A DNA stretch of 64,000 nucleotides from Streptomyces rugosispiralis. GTDB taxonomy: Bacteria > Actinomycetota > Actinomycetes > Streptomycetales > Streptomycetaceae. The number at the start of each line of letters is the position of its first letter. Within the stretch, counting starts at the first letter, position 1. Shown here piece after piece: positions 16,852-25,302 of this stretch. A program made the translations under genes and the position numbers. Below the pieces are notes generated by a model that saw only the letters and a program-made list of their open reading frames with translations, was not told the origin of the DNA and did no database searches. The stretch lies in the NCBI RefSeq assembly GCF_024505145.1, contig NZ_JANIAA010000003.1:124001-188000 (forward strand), in the 5' to 3' direction.

Positions 16852-18213
16852 ATGGAGAAGGCGCCTCTCGCCGCCACCGTCGCCGCCCTGCAGCCGCGTG
16901 CCAGGGCCGAACTGGCCGAGCTGGTGGCCTTCAGGTCGGTGGCGGACCCGGCGCAGTTCCCGCCCGGCGAATGCGAGGCGGCCGCCCGGTGGGTCGCCGA
17001 CGCGCTGCGCGCCGAGGGGTTCGAGGACGTGGCGCTGCTGGACACGCCCGACGGCACCCAGTCCGTGTACGGCTTCCTGCCCGGTCCGGCCGGTGCCCCG
17101 ACCGTGCTGCTCTACGCGCACTACGACGTGCAGCCCCCGCTGGACGAGGACGCCTGGCACACCCCGCCCTTCGAGCTGACCGAGCGCGACGGCCGCTGGT
17201 ACGGGCGGGGCGCCGCGGACTGCAAGGGCGGCGTGATCATGCATCTCACCGCGCTGCGTGCGCTCAAGGCGAACGGCGGGGTCCCGGTCAACGTCAAGGT
17301 GATCGTGGAAGGTTCGGAGGAGCAGGGCACGGGCGGTCTGGAGCGCTACGCCGAGGCCCATCCGGAGCTGCTGACCGCCGACACCATCGTGATCGGCGAC
17401 GCGGGCAACTTCCGGGTCGGGCTGCCGACGGTCACGGCCACACTGCGCGGGATGACCATGCTGCGGGTCTCGGTGGAGACCCTGGAGGGCAATCTGCACT
17501 CCGGCCAGTTCGGCGGGGCGGCCCCGGACGCGCTCGCCGCGCTGATCCGCGTCCTGGACTCGCTGCGCGCCGAGGACGGCTCGACCACGGTCAAGGGCCT
17601 CGACGCGGACGCGGCGTGGGACGGGCTGCAGTATCCGGACGAGGAGTTCCGCAAGGACGCCAAGGTGCTCGACGGGGTCGGGCTGATCGGCTCCGGTACG
17701 GTCGCCGACCGCATCTGGGCGCGCCCGGCGGTCACCGTGCTCGGCATCGACTGCCCGCCGGTGGTCGGCGCCACCCCGTCCGTCCAGGCGGGCGCGCGGG
17801 CGCTGATCAGCCTGCGGGTGCCGCCGGGCGTGGACGCGGCCGAGGCCAACCGGCTGCTGGCCGAGCACCTCCGGTCCTCGGTGCCGTGGGGCGCGCGGCT
17901 TTCGGTTGAGCAGATCGGCCAGGGCCAGCCGTTCCAAGCGGACACCACGAGCCCGGCGTACGCCGCGATGCGGGACGCGATGCGCCTGGCGTACGACGGC
18001 CAGGAGATGGCGATCGCCGGGCAGGGCGGCTCGATCCCGCTGTGCAACACGCTGGCCTCGCTCTACCCGGAGGCGGAGATCCTGCTGATCGGGCTGAGCG
18101 AGCCGGAGGCGCAGATCCACGCGGTCAACGAGAGCGTCTCGCCCGAGGAGTTGGAGAAGCTCTCGCTCACCGAGGCGCTGTTCCTGGGGATGTACGCGGC
18201 GAGCAAGAGCTGA
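16852..18213 (+). CDS. M20 family dipeptidase/peptidase
   Basis: 453 residues. The metal-binding motifs of M20 enzymes are in order: L-L-Y-A-H-Y-D-V-Q (about 83-91), G-R-G-A-A-D-C-K-G-G, the catalytic glutamates in V-E-G-S-E-E-Q-G-T-G-G, I-G-D-A-G-N, and a C-terminal H-A-V-N-E. The lid domain spans about 190-340. These are two-metal aminoacyl dipeptidases (CNDP/DapE-like) in the cytoplasm. ATG 16852 has AGGAGG 8 bases upstream. It is convergent with the kinase-Nudix gene, and a hairpin lies between them. Confidence 0.9.
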   Translation: MEKAPLAATVAALQPRARAELAELVAFRSVADPAQFPPGECEAAARWVADALRAEGFEDVALLDTPDGTQSVYGFLPGPAGAPTVLLYAHYDVQPPLDEDAWHTPPFELTERDGRWYGRGAADCKGGVIMHLTALRALKANGGVPVNVKVIVEGSEEQGTGGLERYAEAHPELLTADTIVIGDAGNFRVGLPTVTATLRGMTMLRVSVETLEGNLHSGQFGGAAPDALAALIRVLDSLRAEDGSTTVKGLDADAAWDGLQYPDEEFRKDAKVLDGVGLIGSGTVADRIWARPAVTVLGIDCPPVVGATPSVQAGARALISLRVPPGVDAAEANRLLAEHLRSSVPWGARLSVEQIGQGQPFQADTTSPAYAAMRDAMRLAYDGQEMAIAGQGGSIPLCNTLASLYPEAEILLIGLSEPEAQIHAVNESVSPEELEKLSLTEALFLGMYAASKS

Positions 18214-18236
18214 GCCCCCTCCCTCTCGCAGACGGT

Positions 18237-18266
18237 CGGCGGGCGGTCCCCCGGACCGGGCCGCCG
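18237..18266. terminator. Bidirectional hairpin
   Basis: CGGTCC / GGACCG with a 3-nt loop, extended by CGGCGG / CCGCCG across a small bulge. It lies between the convergent M20 and kinase-Nudix genes. Confidence 0.6.
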
Positions 18267-18269
18267 TGA

Positions 18270-19304
18270 TCAGCCCGTGGGGACGCCCGCTTCGAGATAC
18301 AGCGGGCGGCCCTGCTCACGGGCGCGGAGCGCCCAGCGCAGCCGGCTCAGCCGCACCGGTGGCAGCAGCGCCGCGGCCTCGCTCTCGGTGACGAAGCGCC
18401 AGCCGCGCAGTTCGGAGCCGGGCAGCAGCACCTCCCGGGCGGCCGCGCTGGAGAGCTTGCCGCCGTCGAAGAGCAGCCGCAGGCCCCCGTAGCCGGGCGG
18501 CTGGGGGCGTTCCCAGTCGGCCACCAGCAGCCGCAGCGGTTCGTCCAGCCGTACCCCCAGCTCCTCGGTGACCTCGCGCACCCCGGCGCACATCGGGGGT
18601 TCGCCCGGCTCGACGACGCCGCCGGGGAATTCCCAGCCGGGCTTGTAGGTGGGGTCGACGAGCAGCACCCGGTCCTCCTCGTCGAAGAGCAGGACCCCGG
18701 CGGCCAGCGTCTCCGCCCTCGGCTCCGGGGTCTGCACGATGTCGCAGATCCCGGCGCCCTCGCGGACCGCGTCGGCGATGTGCTGGGCGGTCTGGCGCGG
18801 GGTGAGCCCGGTGGTGTCGACGACATGGGCATCGGTGGTCAGCCAGGTCAGGGCCGCCTGGTAGGGCGCGAGATGGGCCAGGCACCACCGGCGTACGGAC
18901 TCGCTCGCGTCCGCGTCCCCGGGTATCGCCTCGCGTTCGGCTATGCGCTCGCGAAGGATCGTTTCATCGGTGTGCAGCAGAACATGCCGTACGGGGATGC
19001 GGCGGGCCGCGAAGCCGCCGAAGATCTCATCCCGGTACTCCTGTCTGAGGACCGTCATCGGGACCACGAGCGGGCCGCCGACCTCCGAGATCAGCGCCGC
19101 TCCGGTGTCCACGACCAGCCGGCGCCAGGAGGGCAGATCCTGGTAGTCGGACACCTGCTCGAGACGTTTCCGCGGGAGCATCATCCGCAGACCGTTACCG
19201 ACCAGCTCCGGGTCGTAAAACGTGCTGCCGGGCATGAAGTCCACCAATTCGCGGGCCGTGGAGGTCTTACCCGCACCGAACGCACCGTTCAGCCAGACGA
19301 TCAC
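18270..19304 (-). CDS. P-loop kinase-Nudix hydrolase fusion
   Basis: 344 residues with two domains. Residues 1-185 are a small P-loop NTPase: Walker A N-G-A-F-G-A-G-K-T-S at 6-15, and a lid-like R-E-R-I-A-E-R region near 118-124, like AAA/shikimate-kinase-type nucleoside kinases. Residues 195-344 are a Nudix domain with the complete box from G229 to V251 (E235, R243-E244, E247-E248, G250). The architecture joins phosphoryl transfer to hydrolysis of a nucleoside-diphosphate derivative; the metabolite is unknown. ATG 19304 is used (no strong ribosome site). It is monocistronic, downstream of the ABC importer terminator. Confidence 0.85.
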   Translation of the reverse strand: MIVWLNGAFGAGKTSTARELVDFMPGSTFYDPELVGNGLRMMLPRKRLEQVSDYQDLPSWRRLVVDTGAALISEVGGPLVVPMTVLRQEYRDEIFGGFAARRIPVRHVLLHTDETILRERIAEREAIPGDADASESVRRWCLAHLAPYQAALTWLTTDAHVVDTTGLTPRQTAQHIADAVREGAGICDIVQTPEPRAETLAAGVLLFDEEDRVLLVDPTYKPGWEFPGGVVEPGEPPMCAGVREVTEELGVRLDEPLRLLVADWERPQPPGYGGLRLLFDGGKLSSAAAREVLLPGSELRGWRFVTESEAAALLPPVRLSRLRWALRAREQGRPLYLEAGVPTG

Positions 19305-19467
19305 ATTTCCCCCTATTCCATCGCCTCCTGACAGTTGCCCGCATCACCCTGCCATGGAAACGCGCGAAGACGACCGAGTGACGGATCGCGTCGCTCCGGA
19401 CGGGTTGGGCACGGGACGCGGGGCGGGGCGGCGGAGCACGGTCGGGGATCGTGTGGCCCTTGTGCCA

Positions 19468-19506
19468 CAGGGGTCACCATGGCCAGGTGAGCCACGGTGA
19501 CCCCTG
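19468..19506 (-). terminator. Hairpin terminator of the sugar ABC operon
   Basis: An 11-bp perfect stem CAGGGGTCACC / GGTGACCCCTG, continued by TGGC / GCCA after one mismatch, with a 7-nt loop. It lies 28 bases beyond the stop of the last permease gene. There is no U-run. Confidence 0.85.
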
Positions 19507-19533
19507 TCGTATCAGCCCCGTGCCGGTGCCGTG

Positions 19534-20454
19534 TCAGCCCTTGCTGGCGCCGAGGGTGAGACCGGCGATGAAGTGGCGCTGCAACAGCAGGAAGACCAGC
19601 ACCGTGGGAAGCGCCACGATCACCGAGCCCGCCGCGAGCAGGTTGTAGTCGGTGAAGAACTGGCCGCGCAGATTGTTGAGCGCGGAGGTGATGGGCAGCT
19701 TGTCGCCGTCGGAGATAAAGACGAGCGCCCACAGGAAGTCGTTGTACATCCAGGTGAATTGCAGGGTGGCGAGCGCGGCCAGCGCGGGCCGGCACAGCGG
19801 AAGCGTGATGTTCCAGTACTGCGTCCAGACCCCCGCCCCGTCCACCCGCGCCGCCTCCACGATCTCATCGGGAATCGTGCGCATGAAGTTGGCGAGGACG
19901 AAGACGCAGAATCCCACCTGGAAGGCGACCTGAACGGAGAGCACGGCCCAGTAGGAGTCGTACATCGTCATCGAGTCCGACATCCAATAGGGCAGATTGA
20001 TCTTGGTGAAGAGCACATAGAGCGGGGTGACGATGACCTGCTGCGGCAGCAGATTGCCCGCCGTGAACACCATCAGCAGCACCAGCCCGCCGCGTATCCT
20101 CAGCCGGGTCACGCAGAAGGCGACGAACGAGGCGAGAAACAGCGTCAGCAGCACGCCGGGCACCGCGATGATGAGCGAGTTGACGAAGTACTTGCCCATC
20201 CCGGAGTCGTTGAACGCCTTGGCGTAGTAGTCGAACGACAGATGGCGCGGCAGCGAGAAATAGCCGTATTTCGCGGTTTCCTCGTACGGCCGCAGCGAGG
20301 CGTAGACGGCGAGCAGCAGCGGGGCGAGGAAGGCGAGCGACACGACCATCAGAAAGGCGTGCAGCCCGAGCCGGCCACGGGTCACCCGGCGCTTGCCGGT
20401 GCCGGTCGCCGGGGTCACGGTCCGCACGGGGGCGGGCGGAGTGGTGACTGTCAT
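19534..20454 (-). CDS. Carbohydrate ABC transporter permease (CUT1, MalG-type)
   Basis: 306 residues. A proline/threonine-rich cytoplasmic tail precedes about six membrane segments. The EAA loop that docks to the ATPase is E-A-A-R-V-D-G-A-G-V-W-T-Q-Y-W, and the C-terminal L-Q-R-H-F-I-A-G-L-T-L-G-A-S-K-G is typical of MalG-like permeases. It overlaps the previous permease by four bases (ATGA at 20451-20454), so the two subunits are made in equal amounts. No ATP-binding subunit is encoded nearby; in Streptomyces such importers usually borrow the shared ATPase MsiK. With the neighbouring GH27 gene the likely substrate is an alpha-galactoside such as melibiose or raffinose. Confidence 0.9.
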   Translation of the reverse strand: MTVTTPPAPVRTVTPATGTGKRRVTRGRLGLHAFLMVVSLAFLAPLLLAVYASLRPYEETAKYGYFSLPRHLSFDYYAKAFNDSGMGKYFVNSLIIAVPGVLLTLFLASFVAFCVTRLRIRGGLVLLMVFTAGNLLPQQVIVTPLYVLFTKINLPYWMSDSMTMYDSYWAVLSVQVAFQVGFCVFVLANFMRTIPDEIVEAARVDGAGVWTQYWNITLPLCRPALAALATLQFTWMYNDFLWALVFISDGDKLPITSALNNLRGQFFTDYNLLAAGSVIVALPTVLVFLLLQRHFIAGLTLGASKG

Positions 20455-21365
20455 CCCTTCTTCCCCCCTCGCAGTTCCTGGACCAGATAGGTCACGATGA
20501 ATCCCAGGGACACGGTCAGCAGGACGACGGCGATCGCGGAGCCGAATCCGATTCGGCTGGCCTCGCCGATGATGTTGTCGGTGACCAGCACCGAAAGCAG
20601 TTCGAGCCCGTTACGGCCATGATTGATGGCGTAGACGATGTCGAAGGCGCGCAATGCCTCGATCACCGTGATGACACCGACGATGATATTGACCGGGCGC
20701 AGAGTGGGCAGCACCACCCGGAAGAAGGTCTGGGTCTCACTGGCGCCGTCGATCGCGGCCGCTTCCTTGAGCGAGGGATCGACGGATTTCAGCCCGGCCA
20801 GATAGAGGATCATCACATACCCGGTGTGCCGCCAGGCGGCCGCCAGCAGCACCATCCAGATATTGAGGTCCGGGTCCCCGAGCCAGTCCACCGGGTCGTT
20901 CTTGTTGGCGAGGATCGCGTTCAGCGCACCCTGGTCACGGGAGAAGACGAGTTGCGCGATGAAGCCGACGATGGCGAGGGAGAGCACCACCGGCATATAG
21001 AGGGTGGACTGGTAGAAGCGGCTGAACCGGACACCCTTGTCCAGCAGTACGGCCAGCAGCAGTCCGAAGGGCGTCGCGACCAAGCCGAGAAAGGCCACCC
21101 AGAGCAGATTGTTGCGGACCGCGGGCCAGAACGGCGGATAGTCGGTGAAGAGAGTCTTGTAGTTGTCGATGCCCACCCAGTGGATATCGCCGATGCCGTC
21201 CCAACTGGTGAAGGACAGGCCGATGGAGGCGAGGGTCGGGCCCCAGATCAGGGCCAGGTCGAGCAGGACGGGTATGCCCAGCAGCACGCCGATGACGGCG
21301 AGGTCGCGGGAGGTGAATCGCCGCGGACCCCGCCGTTTGGCACGCCGCGCGTTCATGAGCGGCAC
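20451..21365 (-). CDS. Carbohydrate ABC transporter permease (CUT1, MalF-type)
   Basis: 304 residues with six main hydrophobic segments after a very basic N-terminus (R-R-A-K-R-R-G-P-R-R). The EAA loop reads E-A-A-A-I-D-G-A-S-E-T-Q-T-F-F. GTG 21365 has AGGAG 9 bases upstream; an ATG at 21356 is also possible. It lies 12 bases after the binding-protein stop and overlaps the second permease. The three genes form one operon, read away from the divergent GH27 gene. Confidence 0.9.
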   Translation of the reverse strand: MPLMNARRAKRRGPRRFTSRDLAVIGVLLGIPVLLDLALIWGPTLASIGLSFTSWDGIGDIHWVGIDNYKTLFTDYPPFWPAVRNNLLWVAFLGLVATPFGLLLAVLLDKGVRFSRFYQSTLYMPVVLSLAIVGFIAQLVFSRDQGALNAILANKNDPVDWLGDPDLNIWMVLLAAAWRHTGYVMILYLAGLKSVDPSLKEAAAIDGASETQTFFRVVLPTLRPVNIIVGVITVIEALRAFDIVYAINHGRNGLELLSVLVTDNIIGEASRIGFGSAIAVVLLTVSLGFIVTYLVQELRGGKKG

Positions 21366-21377
21366 GGCGCGAATCTC

Positions 21378-22661
21378 CTAGTCGCTGGCGAAGATGGTCT
21401 TCTTCTGGGACTCGATGTCCTTGGTGAGGGAGTCGATGTCGTTCGGCTTGTTGATGAACTGCTGAATGGCCCGGATCATCACCTGGGACGCGAAGTCCGG
21501 CCGGGTGTCGCGGTCCATGAACTGCGATATCTGCTTGGCGTTCGAGACGAGGTCGGCGGCCTTCTTCTGCAGCGCGTTGTACGAGGAGGTGGACGCCTTG
21601 TCGTTGACCGCGATGTTGTTCGGGTCCCGCTTCAGGTAGATCTCCTCGGCGGCGGGGGTGGCGAGGTACTTCATCAGCTCCTTGCCCTCCTTCTGCCGCT
21701 TGGACTTCTTCGCCAGCAGAAAGCCGTCGATCGGCGCCTCAACCGCGTCCTGGCCGTAGGCGGAGTCGATCTCGGGGAAGGGGAAGAAGTCCAGATCCTC
21801 GCGGTCGGCGGCGGAGAACTGCTGCCCGGGGTGGGGCAGTCCGAAGACCGCCATACCGGACTTCTTCTGCGCCAGGCTCTGGGCGGCCTCCTGCCAGGTC
21901 CGCCCGTTGGCACCCTTCTGGTGATACGGCATCAGTCCGCGCCACAGGTCGAAGACATGCCGGACCTTGGGATCGGTCCAGGACTCCTTGCCGCCCATGA
22001 GGGAGACATGGAAGTCGTAGCCGTTGGCCCGCATATTGAGATAGTCGAAGGTCCCCATGGCGGGCCAGCCGTCCTTGTCGCCGAAGGCGATGGCGTCGAG
22101 GCCGTCCTTGTCCATCCGCTTGGCGAGCGCGCGGAACTCGTCGAAGGTCTTCGGGATCTCGTAGCCGCGCTGGGCGAAGACGCTCTTCCGGTAGAAGACC
22201 GCCCAGGGGTAGTAGTAGTACGGCACCAGGTACTGCTTGCCGTCCTTGCCCGTGGACTGCGCCTTGAGCGCGTCCGAGAAGCCGTCGAAGCCCTTCCAGA
22301 GGTCGCTGATCTCGGCGAGCTGCCCCTGTTCGGCGAAGAACTGCATGCGGTACCCGGCGAACCACATGAAGACGTCGTCGGGGGTGCCCTTCAGATAGCG
22401 GTTGATGCCCTCCTGGAAGGCCTCGTGATTGACGGTGTTGACCTTGACCTTCTTGTCCGACTTCTTCTCGTACGCGTCGAACACCTCGGCGAACGCCTTA
22501 CGGGGCACGGCGTCGGAGGCATTGGAGCCGATCTTCACTTCGTTGCCCGGACCACCGCAGGCGGTCAGCAGCATCGGAAGGGCGACCGCGCCGGCCCCGG
22601 CCGCGGTGCCTCGTAGTAGCGCACGGCGGGAGATCGGATGTCCTGACGATGACGGTGCCAT
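21378..22661 (-). CDS. Sugar-binding lipoprotein of ABC importer (Tat-type signal)
   Basis: 427 residues. The N-terminus has twin arginines (S-R-R-A-L-L-R-G), a hydrophobic stretch and the lipobox L-T-A-C-G, so it is exported, probably by Tat, and lipid-anchored at the cysteine. The rest is a family-1 extracellular solute-binding protein (W-F-A-G-Y-R-M, Y-Y-Y-Y-P-W-A-V-F-Y, G-T-F-D-Y-L-N-M-R). It delivers the sugar to the two permeases downstream. ATG 22661 with GGAGGGG just upstream is preferred; GTG 22673 is in frame. It is divergent from the GH27 enzyme, with 210 bases of promoter region between. Confidence 0.9.
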   Translation of the reverse strand: MAPSSSGHPISRRALLRGTAAGAGAVALPMLLTACGGPGNEVKIGSNASDAVPRKAFAEVFDAYEKKSDKKVKVNTVNHEAFQEGINRYLKGTPDDVFMWFAGYRMQFFAEQGQLAEISDLWKGFDGFSDALKAQSTGKDGKQYLVPYYYYPWAVFYRKSVFAQRGYEIPKTFDEFRALAKRMDKDGLDAIAFGDKDGWPAMGTFDYLNMRANGYDFHVSLMGGKESWTDPKVRHVFDLWRGLMPYHQKGANGRTWQEAAQSLAQKKSGMAVFGLPHPGQQFSAADREDLDFFPFPEIDSAYGQDAVEAPIDGFLLAKKSKRQKEGKELMKYLATPAAEEIYLKRDPNNIAVNDKASTSSYNALQKKAADLVSNAKQISQFMDRDTRPDFASQVMIRAIQQFINKPNDIDSLTKDIESQKKTIFASD

Positions 22662-22746
22662 GTGCCCCTCCACAGAGGTTCAATCAAACACAACCGAACG
22701 CGAGTGAGGGGATCTCACCCGGCGACCAGGCGAATCGTCAAGGGTT

Positions 22747-22775
22747 TTGACGAGGTATCGAACAACTGTTATCGC
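22747..22775 (+). promoter_or_regulatory. Vegetative-type promoter of the GH27 gene
   Basis: TTGACG at 22747, a 17-base spacer and TATCGC at 22770 match the HrdB pattern. TTCCAACAG/CTCCAACAG direct repeats at 22779-22799 follow the presumed start and could bind a regulator. Confidence 0.5.
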
Positions 22776-22821
22776 ATCTCTTCCAACAGACTCCAACAGG
22801 GTCTACCGTAAACGCTCGCAT

Positions 22822-22847
22822 GTGACGCAGCCATGACACTGCGTCAC
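22822..22847 (+). promoter_or_regulatory. Perfect inverted repeat in the GH27 leader
   Basis: GTGACGCAG - 8 bases - CTGCGTCAC, ending 12 bases before the GGAGG of the GH27 gene. It could be an operator for the galactoside regulator or an RNA hairpin next to the ribosome site; the sequence alone does not decide. Confidence 0.65.
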
Positions 22848-22871
22848 CCCCGTTGAGAACGGAGGACCCGC

Positions 22872-24932
22872 ATGGTGCGCCACCGCTGTTTTCGACCCGC
22901 GAAGCGAAGAGTCATCGGAGCAATGAGCGCCGGCCTGCTGGCCACGGTCGGCCTGGCCCTCCCGGCCGTCGCCCAGCCGGCGCAGCCCGCCGAGGTCACC
23001 CCATCGGCCTCCGCCCGGAATGCCGCGCCCGGTGACGGGCTCGCCCTCACCCCTCCGATGGGCTTCAACAACTGGAACTCCACCCACTGCCGCGCGGAGT
23101 TCAACGAGGCGATGGTCAAGGGCATCGCCGACATCTTCGTGGCCAAGGGACTGAAGGACGCCGGATACCAGTACGTCAACCTCGACGACTGCTGGGCGCT
23201 GCCGCAGCGCGATGCCAACGGCAAGCTGGTCCCGGATCCCGTCCGCTTCCCGAACGGCATCAAGGCCGTCGCCGACTACGTCCACTCCAAGGGACTGAAG
23301 ATCGGCATCTACACCAGCGCGGGCACCAAGACCTGCAACAGCGCCGGCTTCCCCGGGGGGCTCGGCCATGAGATGTCCGACGCCCAGCAGTTCGCCGACT
23401 GGGGCATCGACTACCTCAAGTACGACAACTGCAATAACCAGGGTGTCGACGCCAAGCAGCGCTACCGCACCATGCGCGACGCCCTGAAGGCCGCGACCGA
23501 GACCACCGGCCGTCCCATCGTCTACAGCATCTGCGAATGGGGCGAGAACAAGCCCTGGGAGTGGGCGGGGGAAGTCGGCCAGCTGTGGCGGACCACGGGC
23601 GACATCAGCGACAGCTGGGGCAGCATGCTGTCGATCGCCAAGCAGAACCTGCCGCTCACGAAGTACGCCGGACCCGGCCACTGGAACGACCCCGACATGC
23701 TGGAGGTCGGCAACGGCGGGATGACGGCCACCGAGTACCGCAGCCACTTCTCGCTGTGGTCGATCATGGCCGCGCCGCTGCTGATCGGTACCGATCTGCG
23801 CAAGGCCAACGCCGAGACTTACGAGATCCTCGGCAATCATGAGGTGATCGGCGTCGATCAGGACCCGTTGGGCAAGCAGGGCACCGTGGTCTCCTCCGAG
23901 GGCGGGCGCTGGGTCATCGCCAAGGAGATGGCGGACGGCAGCCGCGCCGTGGCGCTGTTCAACGAGACCGACCGGCCGCAGCACATCGCCACCACGGCGA
24001 CCGGGGTCGGACTGCCCCGGGCGACCGCGTACCGGCTGCGCGACCTGTGGGCGCACAAGGACTACAACACCGCCGGAGCCATTTCGGCCACCGTCCCGGC
24101 CCATGGCACCGTGCTCTACCGGGCCTCGGCCGACACCCGCTGGGCCTCCTACCCGCCCGCCGCCGAACTCGGCCTCGACGGCACGGCGCTGACCGAGGCC
24201 GGGGCCACGGCCCAGGTCGACACCACCCTCACCGACCTCGGCCGCACCCCGGCCCAGCAGGTCTCGGTGCGGCTCACCGGCCCCGACGGCTGGCGGATCA
24301 AGGCCACCTCCCCGACCCGGGCCGCCTCGCTGCCCAGCGGCTCGAAACTGGCCACGCGCTGGCAGGTGACCGCGCCCACCGGGGCCGCATCCGGTGCGTA
24401 CGACCTGACGGTCAGCGCCGACTACCGCTCACCGGGCGGCGACAAGGCGGCCGCGCGGCTGGTCTCGGCCGTCCATGTGGTGGTCGCGCCGCCCTCCGGC
24501 AGCTCGTACGCGAGCGATCTGCCCTGGCTGAGCGCGCTCAACGGCTGGGGCCCGGTGGAGAAGAACACCAGCGTCGGCGAGAACGACGCGGGGGACGGCC
24601 ATCCGCTCACCATCGGCGGCACCACGTACGACAAGGGCCTGGGCGTGCACGCGCCCAGCGAGGTCACGTACTACACCGGAGGCCGGTGCTCGCGGTTCAC
24701 CGCGCAGGTCGGCGTGGACGACGAGGAGGGCACCGCCGGGACGGTCGGCTTCGAGGTCTGGGCGGACGACACCAAGGTGGCGTCGTCGAAGACGCTGACC
24801 AACGCCGATCCGGCCACCGCCCTCGACGCCGCCATCGGCGGGGCCAAGACGGTCCGGCTCGTCGTCACCGACGGCGGGGACGGGATCACCAGCGACCACG
24901 GGGACTGGGCCGACGCGGCCTTCACCTGCTGA
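22872..24932 (+). CDS. Secreted GH27 alpha-galactosidase with NPCBM domain
   Basis: 686 residues. A basic, hydrophobic signal peptide ends near A-V-A-Q (about 35). The GH27 catalytic barrel follows: P-P-M-G-F-N-N-W-N (62-70), the nucleophile in D-Y-L-K-Y-D-N-C (Asp185) and the likely acid/base in R-T-T-G-D-I-S-D-S-W (Asp244). After the C-terminal beta domain (to about 420) comes a NEW3-type alpha-galactosidase-associated beta domain (430-540) and a C-terminal NPCBM carbohydrate-binding domain (about 550-686). It releases galactose from oligo- or polysaccharides outside the cell. GGAGG precedes ATG 22872. The divergent ABC operon would import the products. Confidence 0.93.
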   Translation: MVRHRCFRPAKRRVIGAMSAGLLATVGLALPAVAQPAQPAEVTPSASARNAAPGDGLALTPPMGFNNWNSTHCRAEFNEAMVKGIADIFVAKGLKDAGYQYVNLDDCWALPQRDANGKLVPDPVRFPNGIKAVADYVHSKGLKIGIYTSAGTKTCNSAGFPGGLGHEMSDAQQFADWGIDYLKYDNCNNQGVDAKQRYRTMRDALKAATETTGRPIVYSICEWGENKPWEWAGEVGQLWRTTGDISDSWGSMLSIAKQNLPLTKYAGPGHWNDPDMLEVGNGGMTATEYRSHFSLWSIMAAPLLIGTDLRKANAETYEILGNHEVIGVDQDPLGKQGTVVSSEGGRWVIAKEMADGSRAVALFNETDRPQHIATTATGVGLPRATAYRLRDLWAHKDYNTAGAISATVPAHGTVLYRASADTRWASYPPAAELGLDGTALTEAGATAQVDTTLTDLGRTPAQQVSVRLTGPDGWRIKATSPTRAASLPSGSKLATRWQVTAPTGAASGAYDLTVSADYRSPGGDKAAARLVSAVHVVVAPPSGSSYASDLPWLSALNGWGPVEKNTSVGENDAGDGHPLTIGGTTYDKGLGVHAPSEVTYYTGGRCSRFTAQVGVDDEEGTAGTVGFEVWADDTKVASSKTLTNADPATALDAAIGGAKTVRLVVTDGGDGITSDHGDWADAAFTC

Positions 24933-25302
24933 GCCCTCGTTCGGACCGCTCCACTCGGCTGAGGATCAACCGACGAGATCCGCCGACGAGATCCACCGAT
25001 GAGATCCACCGATGAGGTCCGCCCCTTCTCGCGGCCGTCCCGGGCTCAGCACTCGGGCAGCCCGGGAAGGGGCGCGTCATTGTCGCCGCCCTTGACGTGG
25101 CCGACGCTCACATAGCCATCCCGATGGCCGTTGTCGTCGCCGGGCCGACTTGGCCGCCGTTGCCGCCGCCCGCGGTGGGCGAGGCCGTGTCATCCGGCTC
25201 CGCGCCGCCCTGCCCGGCCTGGCGCTCGCCTTACCGCCGCCCAGGCCGGCGGTCCTCCCCGGGCCCGCCGGCTCGCTCGGCGGATCCTTCGCCGGGGCGG
25301 GC
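24933..25302. other. 370-nt intergenic region with a possible gene remnant
   Basis: It holds a 13-nt tandem repeat (24971-25022). On the minus strand, the frame ending at the TGA 25044-25046 reads like the end of a real protein (G-D-D-N-G-H-R-D-G-Y-V-S-V-G-H-V-K-G-G-D) for about 30 codons. Another frame shows a Gly/Ala/Thr-rich stretch upstream of it. No complete gene can be assembled, so a frameshifted remnant of a small secreted protein is possible but weak. Confidence 0.35.
24971..25022. repeat. 13-nt tandem repeat, four copies
   Basis: CGACGAGATCCGC and three close variants at 24971, 24984, 24997 and 25010, just after the GH27 stop. Confidence 0.85.

Noticed and set aside
20619..22616. 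A 665-codon plus-strand frame over the ABC operon
   Set aside because: Antisense to three well-defined ABC genes; composition is Gly/Asp/Val low-complexity.
22781..22800. Direct repeats TTCCAACAG/CTCCAACAG as a second regulator site
   Set aside because: Only two 9-mers of low complexity; noted with the promoter but not strong enough for its own feature.
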